Positions 19,991-28,722 of a stretch of DNA of 37,560 nucleotides are shown in pieces. Location of the stretch: positions 1 to 37,560 of the forward strand of contig USBB01000026.1 in the NCBI GenBank assembly GCA_900552795.1, read 5' to 3'. This DNA comes from an uncultured Eubacterium sp. (GTDB lineage: Bacteria > Bacillota > Clostridia > Lachnospirales > Lachnospiraceae). The notes beneath the pieces were generated by a model. It was not told the origin of the DNA, did no database searches, and saw nothing but the letters and a program-made list of their open reading frames with translations. Made by a program: the position numbers and the translations under genes. The number at the start of each line of letters is the position of its first letter. Within the stretch, counting starts at the first letter, position 1.

Positions 19991-21976
19991 TTACCTGCTC
20001 ACGATTTTATAATAATTTTTTGCAGTCAGAAAATAAATAAGCATATACATAACCGCAAATACCAAAAAGCATATTATCGTACATATCAGATACAGCTTTA
20101 CATTCAAAAGATTGAGTACTGCAAGCAATCTTGAAATCATAGGAAATGCCGCTGCAATATGAATACCGGCTGCTAACAATGGCATAAAGAACACAGTCAA
20201 AACCTGCGAATGAATAGATGACTTAACCTCCTGATGGCTCATACCGACTTTCTGCATAATTTCAAAACGCTCTTTATCATCGTACCCTTCAGAAATCTGT
20301 TTATAATAAATAATAAGGACTGTCGCCATAATAAACAGAAATCCCAGAAAAATACCTATAAAGAAAAATCCGCCATACAACCCTATAAAACTTGTTCTCG
20401 CATCGCATCTTGATTCTGCAGTTACCTGATACTGATTTGTCTCACATACATCAAGCATTGCACCATAAAAAGCAGTCTGTTCCTCCTCTCCTGCATCTGT
20501 ATCAAATCCATATAAATAGCGTATATCGCTTGCTATATCAGTAAGAACATCTTTTTGCTTAACATACAAATCATGTATCTCACTTTGATCCTTAACAACA
20601 ACGAAATGGCTGTTTGCCATATTGGCTGCTATTATTCCGTTTCCCATAAATGAATCAAGTTCTTCTTTAATTTTATATTCTTTGTCAAAAACCTTAAGCA
20701 CAGGATAATCAAAGCTCTTACGGTTTGAATAAACTAAAATCTCATTATCTGCTAATGTTTCATTTGTTCCCATAACTTTATTATATTGATTAAGTGACAC
20801 AAAAATAAGATTTGCTATATCATTCATATCAGCTATTGAACCGCTGCGGCCGACATTAAACTTATCCCCCTCATTGATAGATGAAAATGCCAGATAAGAA
20901 TACTCCATTTCACCTGTAACATTTAAATTTTTCTCTTTCTGAAGCCTTTTAATTTGTTCAAAAACCTTATAGTTTGCGTCTTTTGTCTCTTCATTTGCAT
21001 ATACCACAAAATCATTGGGATAACGTGTTCTTATAACATCCTCCATTCCAAGCATAAGTGATGTTGTTGATGAAACCATAACCAAAACAGCAGTCGATAG
21101 CACACAAATATTTGCAAGGCCTACTGCATTTTGCTTCATACGGTAAATCATACCTGAAACGCTTATAAAATGTTTTGTCTTATAATAATAATTTTTATTT
21201 TTTCTAAGCGTCTTTAAAAGAGCAATACTGCCTGCTGTAAACAGCATATAAGTACCTATAATTACAAAAATTACCGCAACGAAAAACAGTGAAAACGAAG
21301 CAATCGGATTTTTAGTTGTCAACGCAATATAATATCCTATACAAAGACAAACTGCACCTATTATTGCAATAAGCCACTTTGTCCTCGGCTCTTTTTCACC
21401 AACATTTCCTGCTCTAAGAAGTTCTATCGGGTCAGACATTTTTATCTGACGTACAGAATTTAAAAATATAAGTAAAAATATCACAATAAAAAGAGCTATA
21501 GTAGATTTAATAGCATAACCCGAAATAAAAAATCCAAATGAAACATCCGCCTGTATAACCCTCAAAATAAGCAGATACATAGCTTTATCAAGCGCTATTC
21601 CAAAAATGAAGCCCCCTGCAATACTTATTAAAGTAATAAAAAATGTTTCATAAGCAAGTGTTTTTGCCAAATGAGATTTTTCCATGCCAAGAATATTAAA
21701 AACACCAAATTCTTTTTTTCTTCGTTTCATCAAAAAGCTGTTAGTATAAAACAGAAATATAAACGCAAACATGCCTACTATGATACTTCCAAGCATCATA
21801 ATATAAGACAGCTCATCACCACCGAGCATTTCTTCAAGTCCCGGATTTAATGACAATGACTTTACTATATAAAACATCGCGACAGTCATTATACATGTCA
21901 CAATATACGGAATATATGTATTTCTATTTTTCTTTATATTGCTTACGGCAAGCTTTGCAAAAAATCCACTACTCAT
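19991..21976 (-). CDS. BceB-like ABC transporter permease (FtsX family)
   Basis: This 661-residue membrane permease has the BceB layout. One helix near the N-terminus is followed by groups of helices, a large extracellular domain of about 200 residues (roughly 310-530, starting near YPNDFVVYANEETKDAN), and three last helices. The N-terminus MSSGFFAKLAVSNIKKNR is typical. Such permeases, with BceA, remove or unbind peptide antibiotics from lipid II-cycle targets and also form the sensing unit with a BceS-like kinase. The ATG at 21976 overlaps the end of the ATPase gene by 8 bases; a longer frame inside that gene is an artefact. The drug specificity cannot be predicted. Confidence 0.9.
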   Translation of the reverse strand: MSSGFFAKLAVSNIKKNRNTYIPYIVTCIMTVAMFYIVKSLSLNPGLEEMLGGDELSYIMMLGSIIVGMFAFIFLFYTNSFLMKRRKKEFGVFNILGMEKSHLAKTLAYETFFITLISIAGGFIFGIALDKAMYLLILRVIQADVSFGFFISGYAIKSTIALFIVIFLLIFLNSVRQIKMSDPIELLRAGNVGEKEPRTKWLIAIIGAVCLCIGYYIALTTKNPIASFSLFFVAVIFVIIGTYMLFTAGSIALLKTLRKNKNYYYKTKHFISVSGMIYRMKQNAVGLANICVLSTAVLVMVSSTTSLMLGMEDVIRTRYPNDFVVYANEETKDANYKVFEQIKRLQKEKNLNVTGEMEYSYLAFSSINEGDKFNVGRSGSIADMNDIANLIFVSLNQYNKVMGTNETLADNEILVYSNRKSFDYPVLKVFDKEYKIKEELDSFMGNGIIAANMANSHFVVVKDQSEIHDLYVKQKDVLTDIASDIRYLYGFDTDAGEEEQTAFYGAMLDVCETNQYQVTAESRCDARTSFIGLYGGFFFIGIFLGFLFIMATVLIIYYKQISEGYDDKERFEIMQKVGMSHQEVKSSIHSQVLTVFFMPLLAAGIHIAAAFPMISRLLAVLNLLNVKLYLICTIICFLVFAVMYMLIYFLTAKNYYKIVSR

Positions 21977-22736
21977 ATTTCTCACCACCTGTTGTAAGCA
22001 TTGTAAGGGCATCTGATATTTTCTGATACATCTGCTCATTTGTATCGTTTCCCCGATAAATCTGATGGAATACCTGCCCGTCCTTAATAAAAAGCACTCG
22101 TCCCGCATGGCTTGCCGCCTTAGTAGAATGTGTAACCATAAGTATTGTCTGACCGTCTTTATTTATATCATTAAATATGCTTAAAAGTCCGTCTGTGGCA
22201 CGTGAGTCAAGAGCACCCGTCGGCTCATCCGCAAGGACCAGCTTCGGATTTGTAATAAGAGCTCTTGCAACTGCCGCTCTCTGTTTTTGTCCGCCTGAAA
22301 CCTCATATGGATACTTTAACAATAAATGTGATATCCCCAATTTCTCAGCAATAGGACTAATTCTTTTTTGCATTTCCTTGTAATTTTTTCCCGACAGCAC
22401 CAACGGGAGAAAAATATTATCCTGCAGACTGAATGTATCAAGCAGATTAAAATCCTGAAAGACAAATCCAAGATTATCTCTTCTAAAGGCAGCAATTTCC
22501 TTTTCCTTAACCTCTGAAAGACTTTTTCCATCCAACAGCACTTCACCGCTTGTAGGTTTGTCAAGTGCTGCCAAAATGTTAAGAAGTGTAGTTTTTCCTG
22601 AGCCTGATTCACCCATTATTGCAACATACTCACCCTCCTCAACTGAGAAAGACACATTGGACAATGCCTGAACCTGATTTCCCCCAAATCTGGTTGTATA
22701 AATTTTCTTAAGGCTTTTAGCCTCCAAAATAGCCAT
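21969..22736 (-). CDS. BceA-like ABC transporter ATP-binding protein
   Basis: This 255-residue ATPase has Walker A GESGSGKT (about 42-49), the Q-loop FVFQDFNLLD, the signature VSGGQKQRAAVARAL, Walker B LVLADEPTGALD and the H-loop TMLVTHS-like MVTHSTKAAS. The sequence belongs to the MacB/BceA group that pairs with FtsX-type permeases. A strong AAGGAGG site precedes the ATG. It is separated from the upstream histidine kinase by a 130-base gap with a hairpin terminator, so it probably has its own promoter, which the adjacent response regulator may control. Confidence 0.93.
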   Translation of the reverse strand: MAILEAKSLKKIYTTRFGGNQVQALSNVSFSVEEGEYVAIMGESGSGKTTLLNILAALDKPTSGEVLLDGKSLSEVKEKEIAAFRRDNLGFVFQDFNLLDTFSLQDNIFLPLVLSGKNYKEMQKRISPIAEKLGISHLLLKYPYEVSGGQKQRAAVARALITNPKLVLADEPTGALDSRATDGLLSIFNDINKDGQTILMVTHSTKAASHAGRVLFIKDGQVFHQIYRGNDTNEQMYQKISDALTMLTTGGEKYE

Positions 22737-22782
22737 ACACTATTACCTCCTTATTTCCTTTGTGTCCTTATTATATAAAATC

Positions 22783-22822
22783 GGCTGAAATGCCCGACAT
22801 TCAATCGGGTGACATTTCAGCC
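22783..22822 (-). terminator. Hairpin between kinase and ABC genes
   Basis: Arms 22783-22792 and 22813-22822 (GGCTGAAATG, CATTTCAGCC) enclose a second stem (CCCGA with TCGGG, 22793-22797 and 22805-22809). On the minus strand the hairpin is followed by GATTTTATATAAT. It can end the regulator-kinase transcript. The TATAAT at 22775-22770 may be the -10 of a separate promoter for the ABC genes. Confidence 0.65.
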
Positions 22823-22865
22823 TTATGATGTGACATTTTTGTCAGATTATTTTATTTAACAAATC

Positions 22866-23876
22866 CTAATCTTTAACCACTAATTCATCTGTATTTAAAT
22901 CTAAAGATATAGTTGTACCTTTTCCCAGAGCCGACTCTGCACTTATTTTATGTGAAAGCCTCTCAGACGCTGTCTTACACAAATACAAACCGAGTCCCGT
23001 TGATTTTTTGTCAGCTCTTCCGTTATATCCGGTAAAGCCTTTTTCAAATATGCGCGGCAAATCCTCCGGCGCAATCCCAATACCTGTATCTGATATTTTT
23101 AAAATCCGCTCCGGCGTTACAGTAATTGTAACAGAGCCCTTCTGTGTATATTTTATACTGTTTGACAAAATCTGCTCTATTATAAACAAAAGCCATTTTT
23201 CATCTGTCAAAACCTTAATATGTACAGGATTATAGTTTAAACTTATTCTGCGGCTCACAAACTGAGGTGCATACTTATGAACTGCCGCACGGATAATATT
23301 ATCCAAATCACATTCTTTAAACACATAATCCGAAGTCTCACTTCCCAGCCTTAAATAAGTTAAAACCATCTCGACATACTGTTCTATACGAAACAGCTCT
23401 GCCAAAAGCTCCCTGTTCTCACTTGTATCTTCGCTTTCCAGTATCATTTTCATAGCGGATATAGGAGTTTTTATCTGATGAACCCATGTTGTATAATAAT
23501 CCATGCTTTCTTTAAACTCTGTCCTTCGCTTAGTTTCGCTCTCATTTAAATTATGTGTAAGCTCAAAAATCATCTGCTGCAGGTCATATTCTGCAATCCC
23601 TTTAGGTTTGGGTAATTCGTCCGTAAGATAACGCACATTTTGAAGCACCCTTTTTCGTGCCCTATGCGCTCTTACATAAAAAAAGAAATGTATACAAAGC
23701 ACAATCAAAGCAAACAAAATACATAAGCCTACGGAATACACAACTGCCTCGGCTGCAAGGTCATATAAACTAAATATTATGAAAAAAATAAATCCAAATC
23801 CGGCAAACATCAGCCCTGCAGGCAAATGTTCGCGGATATAATATCCTAATATTTCGTACCATTTATCCTGTTTCAT
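22866..23876 (-). CDS. BceS-like intramembrane-sensing histidine kinase
   Basis: This 336-residue kinase has two close transmembrane helices (about 21-38 and 45-67) with almost no extracellular loop, the hallmark of intramembrane-sensing kinases that rely on a BceAB-type transporter. The phosphoacceptor is H133 in HQIKTPIS. The N-box (IIEQILSNSIKYT), G1 (ISDTGIGI), F-box and G2 (KSTGLGLYL) follow. Its start overlaps the response-regulator stop by four bases. The order regulator-kinase-ATPase-permease is classical for Bce modules. Confidence 0.92.
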   Translation of the reverse strand: MKQDKWYEILGYYIREHLPAGLMFAGFGFIFFIIFSLYDLAAEAVVYSVGLCILFALIVLCIHFFFYVRAHRARKRVLQNVRYLTDELPKPKGIAEYDLQQMIFELTHNLNESETKRRTEFKESMDYYTTWVHQIKTPISAMKMILESEDTSENRELLAELFRIEQYVEMVLTYLRLGSETSDYVFKECDLDNIIRAAVHKYAPQFVSRRISLNYNPVHIKVLTDEKWLLFIIEQILSNSIKYTQKGSVTITVTPERILKISDTGIGIAPEDLPRIFEKGFTGYNGRADKKSTGLGLYLCKTASERLSHKISAESALGKGTTISLDLNTDELVVKD

Positions 23877-24544
23877 TCTATTATATAACCACTTCCTACC
23901 TTTGTCGTAATAAAATCCTTAAGTCCTGCATTTTCAAGCTTTTTCCTTAAGCGGTTCACATTTACGGTAAGCGTATTTTCCTCCACATAAGAATCCATCT
24001 GCCAAAGCTTTGTCATAAGAGTATCTCTGCTTACAACTTTCCCCTTATTTTCAAGAAGCGTCTGCAATATGCGAAAATCATTTTTTGTAAGTTCAATACG
24101 AACTCCGTTATATCTAAGTGTCGTATCATTAAGATTTAAAACAGCTCCTTTATGCTCAAGTATAGGCAGTTTGGTCCCCATATCATAAGCACGCCTTAAA
24201 ATTGCCTGTATCTTTGATGTCATAACACTCAAATCAATAGGTTTTGCTATAAAATCATCACCGCCCATATTCATAGCCATAATTACATTCATATTATCCG
24301 AAGCAGAACTTATAAATACTATAGGGACATCCGATATTTTACGAATTTCACTGCACCAGTGATAACCATTAAAAAATGGCAGCATAATGTCAACCAAAAC
24401 CAAATGCGGGTCATATTCCTTGAATTCCGATAAAACATTCAAAAAATCATTTACTAAACATACCTCGTTTCCCCATGATTCAATCTGCTTTTTCATTGCT
24501 TTTGCGAGAGAGCTGTCATCCTCTATTATTAAAATCCGGTACAT
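23873..24544 (-). CDS. BceR-like response regulator (OmpR family)
   Basis: This 223-residue regulator has a receiver domain with acidic D9-D10, phosphoacceptor D52 in VLVDIMLP and the lysine of AKPID at about 101. It is followed by an OmpR/PhoB winged helix (about 125-223) with LTKNDFRILQTLLENKGKV and TVNVNRLRKKLE. It should activate the downstream ABC genes after phosphorylation by the adjacent kinase. AAAGGAAAGG precedes the ATG. It is 14 bases after the ferredoxin-like gene and is probably co-transcribed with it. Confidence 0.93.
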   Translation of the reverse strand: MYRILIIEDDSSLAKAMKKQIESWGNEVCLVNDFLNVLSEFKEYDPHLVLVDIMLPFFNGYHWCSEIRKISDVPIVFISSASDNMNVIMAMNMGGDDFIAKPIDLSVMTSKIQAILRRAYDMGTKLPILEHKGAVLNLNDTTLRYNGVRIELTKNDFRILQTLLENKGKVVSRDTLMTKLWQMDSYVEENTLTVNVNRLRKKLENAGLKDFITTKVGSGYIIE

Positions 24545-24558
24545 ACTTACCTTTCCTT

Positions 24559-25317
24559 TCAGATAAAAAACTCATTATTCCTTCTTCCACTGCAGACATC
24601 TTTCAACCGGCTAACCAGCGATGTTACAATATCGTCCGGCAACTTTCTGCACTTATTAGGACATATATCAATACAGCGCATACAGTTTATACACAATTTT
24701 TCATCTGTCTTTTTTCCATCCGTTGAAATTGCATGCACAGGACACTCATGCTCACACAATCCGCAATTATTACATTCTTCTCCAACCAATATAGGCATCA
24801 CCTTACTATGTTTTTCCTTATATGGACGTTGTCCCGGAATTTCTGGCCTGTTATCCAAATCACAGGCAGCTGCCTTTTTCGCCGCTGCCGCTGCAAATTT
24901 TTTTATTTGTTCCCTATCCATGTCATCAGGTCGCCCCGTTCCAAAAACATGCATAATATTATGTTCTGTAGCAACCGCGCACCCGGCTATAACCTTAAAT
25001 CCATTAGCCTCAACACAATCAGCAAGTTCCAGCAATGCGTCCTCATATGCACGGTTGCCAAATGTCACGCATACAACTGCCGGCGTATTACTGCCATGAA
25101 TATGTAAAAGTCTCTGCACAGCTGTCTCCGGAATTCTGCCGCCATAACAAGGCATTGAAAAGATACATACATTTTCGCGGCCTATATTAACCTCATCTGT
25201 TATTTCTTTACATAAATCAATAGTCCTTTTTTCATAATCAAAAGCCTCCGAAATCTGTTCCGCAGCTTTTAAACTGCTTCCTGTCGGACTAAAACTTATA
25301 TTTATTACACTGCTCAT
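24559..25317 (-). CDS. EFR1-type ferredoxin with flavodoxin-like domain
   Basis: From the ATG at 25317 (AAGGAG eight bases upstream) the protein has 252 residues. Residues 1-150 are flavodoxin-like, beginning with the phosphate-binding pattern FSPTGSSLKAAE and carrying MPCYGGRIPE. The C-terminal part holds two 4Fe-4S clusters, CNNCGLCEHECP and CINCMRCIDICPNKC. This fits the EFR1 family, cytoplasmic electron carriers common in anaerobic Firmicutes. A frame 36 residues longer runs into the palindromic repeat at 25346-25490 and is rejected. The link with the Bce-type genes downstream may be only positional. Confidence 0.88.
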   Translation of the reverse strand: MSSVINISFSPTGSSLKAAEQISEAFDYEKRTIDLCKEITDEVNIGRENVCIFSMPCYGGRIPETAVQRLLHIHGSNTPAVVCVTFGNRAYEDALLELADCVEANGFKVIAGCAVATEHNIMHVFGTGRPDDMDREQIKKFAAAAAKKAAACDLDNRPEIPGQRPYKEKHSKVMPILVGEECNNCGLCEHECPVHAISTDGKKTDEKLCINCMRCIDICPNKCRKLPDDIVTSLVSRLKDVCSGRRNNEFFI

Positions 25318-25345
25318 TTTAATCTCCTTTTCAAATAAATTAGAA

Positions 25346-25490
25346 CAAATAGTTGCTTTGCAACTATTTGCGCGCTGGCACGCGCAAGCTTTAGCTTGTA
25401 ATACTCGTCTGCGTGCCAGTCGCATCCTTACGGAGTTTTTTACTTTATAGGATTATGGTGTCAAAACACTGTAATCCTATAAAGTAAAAA
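25346..25490. repeat. Complex palindromic repeat between malQ and the ferredoxin gene
   Basis: Three structured units are visible. An 11-bp hairpin has a 3-base loop (25346-25356 with 25360-25370). A cruciform has arms CTGGCACGC/GCGTGCCAG (25375-25383, 25411-25419) with an inner stem CAAGCT/AGCTTG. A long palindrome pairs 25437-25461 with 25466-25490, nearly perfect over 25 bp. Its outer 19 bases, TTTTTACTTTATAGGATTA, recur in part at 8718-8735 and 14328-14341. The loop-side GTGTCAAAACACT recurs at 34807-34819. Confidence 0.85.
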
Positions 25491-25524
25491 GCGATGCCTG
25501 CCATTTGAACAGCAGCACCGCCTT
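25488..25524 (-). terminator. Probable malQ terminator
   Basis: Just after malQ on the minus strand GCGGTGCTGCTG can pair imperfectly with GGCAGGCATCGC, and TTTTTAC follows. The T-run is also the outer edge of the palindromic repeat. Pairing includes mismatches, so the call is moderate. Confidence 0.5.
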
Positions 25525-25535
25525 AAATAAACAAA

Positions 25536-27068
25536 TTATCTTCCAAATACACTCGCAAGGTATCTCATATCGTTAATCTCTTTTTCACCGAGTGCTCCCG
25601 GTTTCATTCGCCATTTCCAATTATCTCCCATGCTTGAAGGTGTATTCATTCTCGCTTCATTGCCTAATTTCAATATATCCTGAACTGAAAATATCACCAA
25701 ATCAGCCACGCTTGAGTAAGCTGCCCTAAATACATTATCTACCATGCGCGCTCTGTCTTTAGTATCAAGATAATCAAACGCATAACCTAGTTCCCATTCG
25801 TTATGCTGCGAAAAATACCCCATAAGAGTTTCATTATCATGGGTTCCGCCATATACAACACAATTCTTTTTATAATTATATGGCAGGTGAGGATTTTTTC
25901 TGTCTCCTCCGAAAGCAAATTCCAAAACTTTCATAGAAGGATAATTATTATATTCAAGTACTTCATCAACCTCAGGCAATGAAACACCTAAATCCTCCGC
26001 GATAATCTTTTTTGAACCTATAGCCTCATTTATAACGTCCAAAAGCTCCTGCCCCGGCCCCTGCTCATAATCTCCCTGTCTTGCATCAGGCATGCCTGCC
26101 GGAATCGTGTAGTACTTAACAATTCCTATAAAATGATCTATCCTTATCACATCATACAGCTTTGATGAATGCTGCATACGTCTTTTCCACCAGTCAAAGC
26201 CATTAAGCTTCATCTTCTTCCAGTCATATAAAGGATTGCCCCACTTCTGACCCAAATCCGAAAACGCATCAGGCGGCACACCTGCAACCTTAACAGGCGC
26301 AAGATTTTCATCAAGCAGATATTCATCTGTATTTGCCCAGACATCTGCACTGTCATATCCCATATAAATAGGGATATCTCCTATTATTTCAACATTTCTT
26401 TTATTAGCATAGCTTTTAAGAGCAGTCCACTGCTTATCAAATTCATATTGAACAAATTTCCAGAACTCTATCTCATCACTTAAACACACAGAATATTTTT
26501 CAACTGCCTCAGGAGTACGTCTTTTAATGTCATCGTCCCACTCCCACCATGACTTATTGTCAAAATATCCTTTGAGAGCCATAAAAAGGCTGTAATCGTT
26601 AAGCCAGTCACTATTGTCCTTTATAAAATTATCAAAACGCTTATACTCAGGCAGACCTGCTGCAAGCTTTACCTTGCTTTCTATAAGCTTATTTTTAAAT
26701 CTTGCAAAGGCACTTTTTAAAACTGCAAATCTGTTATTGTAAATGCGCTCATAATCCACATATTCAATATGGCCAGACCATTGTATTGTGCAAACCTCAT
26801 TTTCAAAAAGAAGTCCGTCCTGTACCAAAATATCAAGGTCTATAAAATACGGATTGCCTGCAAATGCTGAATATGACTGATACGGACTGTCTCCATATGT
26901 AGTAGGTCCGAGAGGAAGCACCTGCCAGTATCTGTGATTGCAGGCACTTACAAAATCAACGAAATCATACGCAGCTTTTCCGAATGTACCTATGCCATAA
27001 GGTGACGGTAAACTGCTTACAGACATAAGAATTCCTGCACTTCTGTCAAATGACTGCACCTTTTTCAT
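25536..27068 (-). CDS. malQ: 4-alpha-glucanotransferase (amylomaltase)
   Basis: This GH77 enzyme transfers alpha-1,4-glucan segments between maltodextrins, and is used in glycogen or starch breakdown in the cytoplasm. The 510 residues fit the family. The N-terminal RSAGILMSVSSLPSPYGIG is characteristic. The catalytic nucleophile lies in VIRIDHFIG, the acid/base in IIAEDLG and the transition-state aspartate in YGGTHDNET. It begins directly after the cheW-like gene stop and ends the secA-prfB-cheW-malQ series. Confidence 0.96.
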   Translation of the reverse strand: MKKVQSFDRSAGILMSVSSLPSPYGIGTFGKAAYDFVDFVSACNHRYWQVLPLGPTTYGDSPYQSYSAFAGNPYFIDLDILVQDGLLFENEVCTIQWSGHIEYVDYERIYNNRFAVLKSAFARFKNKLIESKVKLAAGLPEYKRFDNFIKDNSDWLNDYSLFMALKGYFDNKSWWEWDDDIKRRTPEAVEKYSVCLSDEIEFWKFVQYEFDKQWTALKSYANKRNVEIIGDIPIYMGYDSADVWANTDEYLLDENLAPVKVAGVPPDAFSDLGQKWGNPLYDWKKMKLNGFDWWKRRMQHSSKLYDVIRIDHFIGIVKYYTIPAGMPDARQGDYEQGPGQELLDVINEAIGSKKIIAEDLGVSLPEVDEVLEYNNYPSMKVLEFAFGGDRKNPHLPYNYKKNCVVYGGTHDNETLMGYFSQHNEWELGYAFDYLDTKDRARMVDNVFRAAYSSVADLVIFSVQDILKLGNEARMNTPSSMGDNWKWRMKPGALGEKEINDMRYLASVFGR

Positions 27069-27530
27069 TTACTGCACATCCTCCGCCAGCTTCTTTACAC
27101 TATTTTCTTCCTCTTCGCTAAGCAGTTTTTCAGTATCAAGCAGAATAATCAGTCTGTTATCTACATTAGCAACCCTATCCATATAATCTGTATCACTTGA
27201 TTTTATTATTGCAGGCATATCAACAATATTATCCTGTTCAATGTCGCTTATCTCAAGTACGCGGTCAACTTCAAGTGCTATCTTTACTTCCCTTGTGCTT
27301 ATTATAATCATCGTTTTACATGGAACATCATCCGGTATGTTAAATTTTCTTTTAAGGCTATATACAGGCACAACTTCGCCGCGAAGATTTATAATGCCTT
27401 TGACATAAGAAACTGAATTTGGTACAGGTGCAATGTCAATCTCATTTTCAATAGACTGAACCTGATTGATATCTATACCATATGCTTTATCATCAATCTC
27501 AAATACAACCGGCTTAATATAATTTGCCAT
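27069..27530 (-). CDS. CheW-like chemotaxis coupling protein
   Basis: This 153-residue protein is a single CheW domain. Conserved phrases are FEIDDKAYGIDINQVQSI, VKGIINLRGEVVPVYSLKRK and LEVDRVLEISDI, all typical of the SH3-like fold that links chemoreceptors to CheA. I chose the ATG at 27530 after GAGGTAATT; a longer frame adds 14 basic residues. No cheA, receptor or flagellar gene is in the window, so it may be a second CheW or may serve a non-motility array. It lies between prfB and malQ, an unusual place for a chemotaxis gene. Confidence 0.88.
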   Translation of the reverse strand: MANYIKPVVFEIDDKAYGIDINQVQSIENEIDIAPVPNSVSYVKGIINLRGEVVPVYSLKRKFNIPDDVPCKTMIIISTREVKIALEVDRVLEISDIEQDNIVDMPAIIKSSDTDYMDRVANVDNRLIILLDTEKLLSEEEENSVKKLAEDVQ

Positions 27531-27579
27531 AATTACCTCATTTCTGCGCTTAGATTTGCGCTTATGTTCCAATTTCTTT

Positions 27580-28698
27580 TTACTCTTGTACTTTTCCGGT
27601 ACTTATCCAGTTAAGATAAGCATTTATAAACGGATTTATATTTCCATCGAGAACGCTTTGTGCATTTCCGATATCTTTGTTAGTTCTGTGGTCTTTAACC
27701 ATAGTATATGGCTGTAAAACATAACTTCTTATCTGATTACCGAAATTAATATCCTTTACATCGCCTCTGATATCCGATGTCTTTTCAGCATTTTCCTGCT
27801 GCTTCATCAGATAAAGCTTTGCCTTAAGCATCTGCATTGCCTTTTCTTTATTCTGATGCTGCGAACGCTCATTTTGGCACTGAACAACAACTCCCGTAGG
27901 AATATGAGTAATTCTTATGGCAGATGAGGTCTTATTAATATGCTGTCCGCCGGCACCGCTGGCTCTGTAAGTATCAATTCTTAAATCATCTTCATTTACT
28001 TCGATATCAATATCATCATCTATGTCAGGCATAACATCACATGAAACAAACGATGTCTGCCGCTTGCCTGCCGCATTAAACGGAGAAATTCTTACAAGCC
28101 TGTGAACACCATGCTCTGACTTTAAATGACCGTATGCATTATCACCTGTTATCTCGATTGTAACAGATTTAACACCTGCCTCCTCGCCATCAAGATAATC
28201 AATTACCTCTGTAGAATATCCATTAGCCTCAGCCCATCTTGTATACATACGCATAAGCATCTGACACCAGTCACATGCTTCTGTTCCGCCGGCACCTGCG
28301 TGAAGCGATAATATTGCGTTATTTTTATCATATTCTCCCGAAAGAAGTGTTTCTATTCTTAAATTCTCCATTCTTTCTTCAAATGAAGTTATCTCACTCT
28401 CAAGCTCAGGAAGAAGTGTCGCATCATTTTCCTCCTCTGCCATCTCTATAAGAGTCTTTGCATCCTCAAGGCCCTGCTCAAGAGTATTATACTTCTCAAA
28501 AGCATCTTTTAATCCTTTAAGCTCTTTCATACACTTTTGAGATTTTTCAGTATCATCCCAAAATCCCGGAGCTTCCATGTCTGCTTCTAACTCTTCTATT
28601 CTTTTTTGTTTATTATCAAGATCAAGAGACTTCTTTATAAGCTCCAATGGCTTTTCGTATCCTGATATTCTATATTTATACTGGTCTAATTCTACCAC
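27580..28698 (-). CDS. prfB: Peptide chain release factor 2
   Basis: RF2 recognises UGA and UAA stop codons and triggers peptide release. The 372 residues include the specificity motif SPF (in RISPFNAAGKRQ) and the catalytic GGQ in RASGAGGQHINK. The start is GTG with GAGG upstream. The reading frame is continuous. At the place where many bacteria have the programmed +1 frameshift (CTT TGA), this gene reads SLDLDNKQK with CTTGATCTTGAT and no in-frame stop, so autoregulation by frameshifting is absent. It is 24 bases after secA, an order conserved in Firmicutes. Confidence 0.96.
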   Translation of the reverse strand: MVELDQYKYRISGYEKPLELIKKSLDLDNKQKRIEELEADMEAPGFWDDTEKSQKCMKELKGLKDAFEKYNTLEQGLEDAKTLIEMAEEENDATLLPELESEITSFEERMENLRIETLLSGEYDKNNAILSLHAGAGGTEACDWCQMLMRMYTRWAEANGYSTEVIDYLDGEEAGVKSVTIEITGDNAYGHLKSEHGVHRLVRISPFNAAGKRQTSFVSCDVMPDIDDDIDIEVNEDDLRIDTYRASGAGGQHINKTSSAIRITHIPTGVVVQCQNERSQHQNKEKAMQMLKAKLYLMKQQENAEKTSDIRGDVKDINFGNQIRSYVLQPYTMVKDHRTNKDIGNAQSVLDGNINPFINAYLNWISTGKVQE

Positions 28699-28722
28699 TT
28701 TAAAAACCTCTTTAATATATTA

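Noticed and set aside
21977..22108. 44-residue N-terminal extension of the BceB-like permease
   Set aside because: It lies inside the ATPase gene in another frame; the internal ATG gives the standard BceB N-terminus.
25318..25425. 36-residue N-terminal extension of the ferredoxin-like protein
   Set aside because: It is rich in Arg/Cys/Ala, translates the palindromic repeat and lies upstream of a good AAGGAG-ATG start.
25346..25490. CRISPR-like array
   Set aside because: The repeats are palindromic and nested, not regularly spaced direct repeats with unique spacers.
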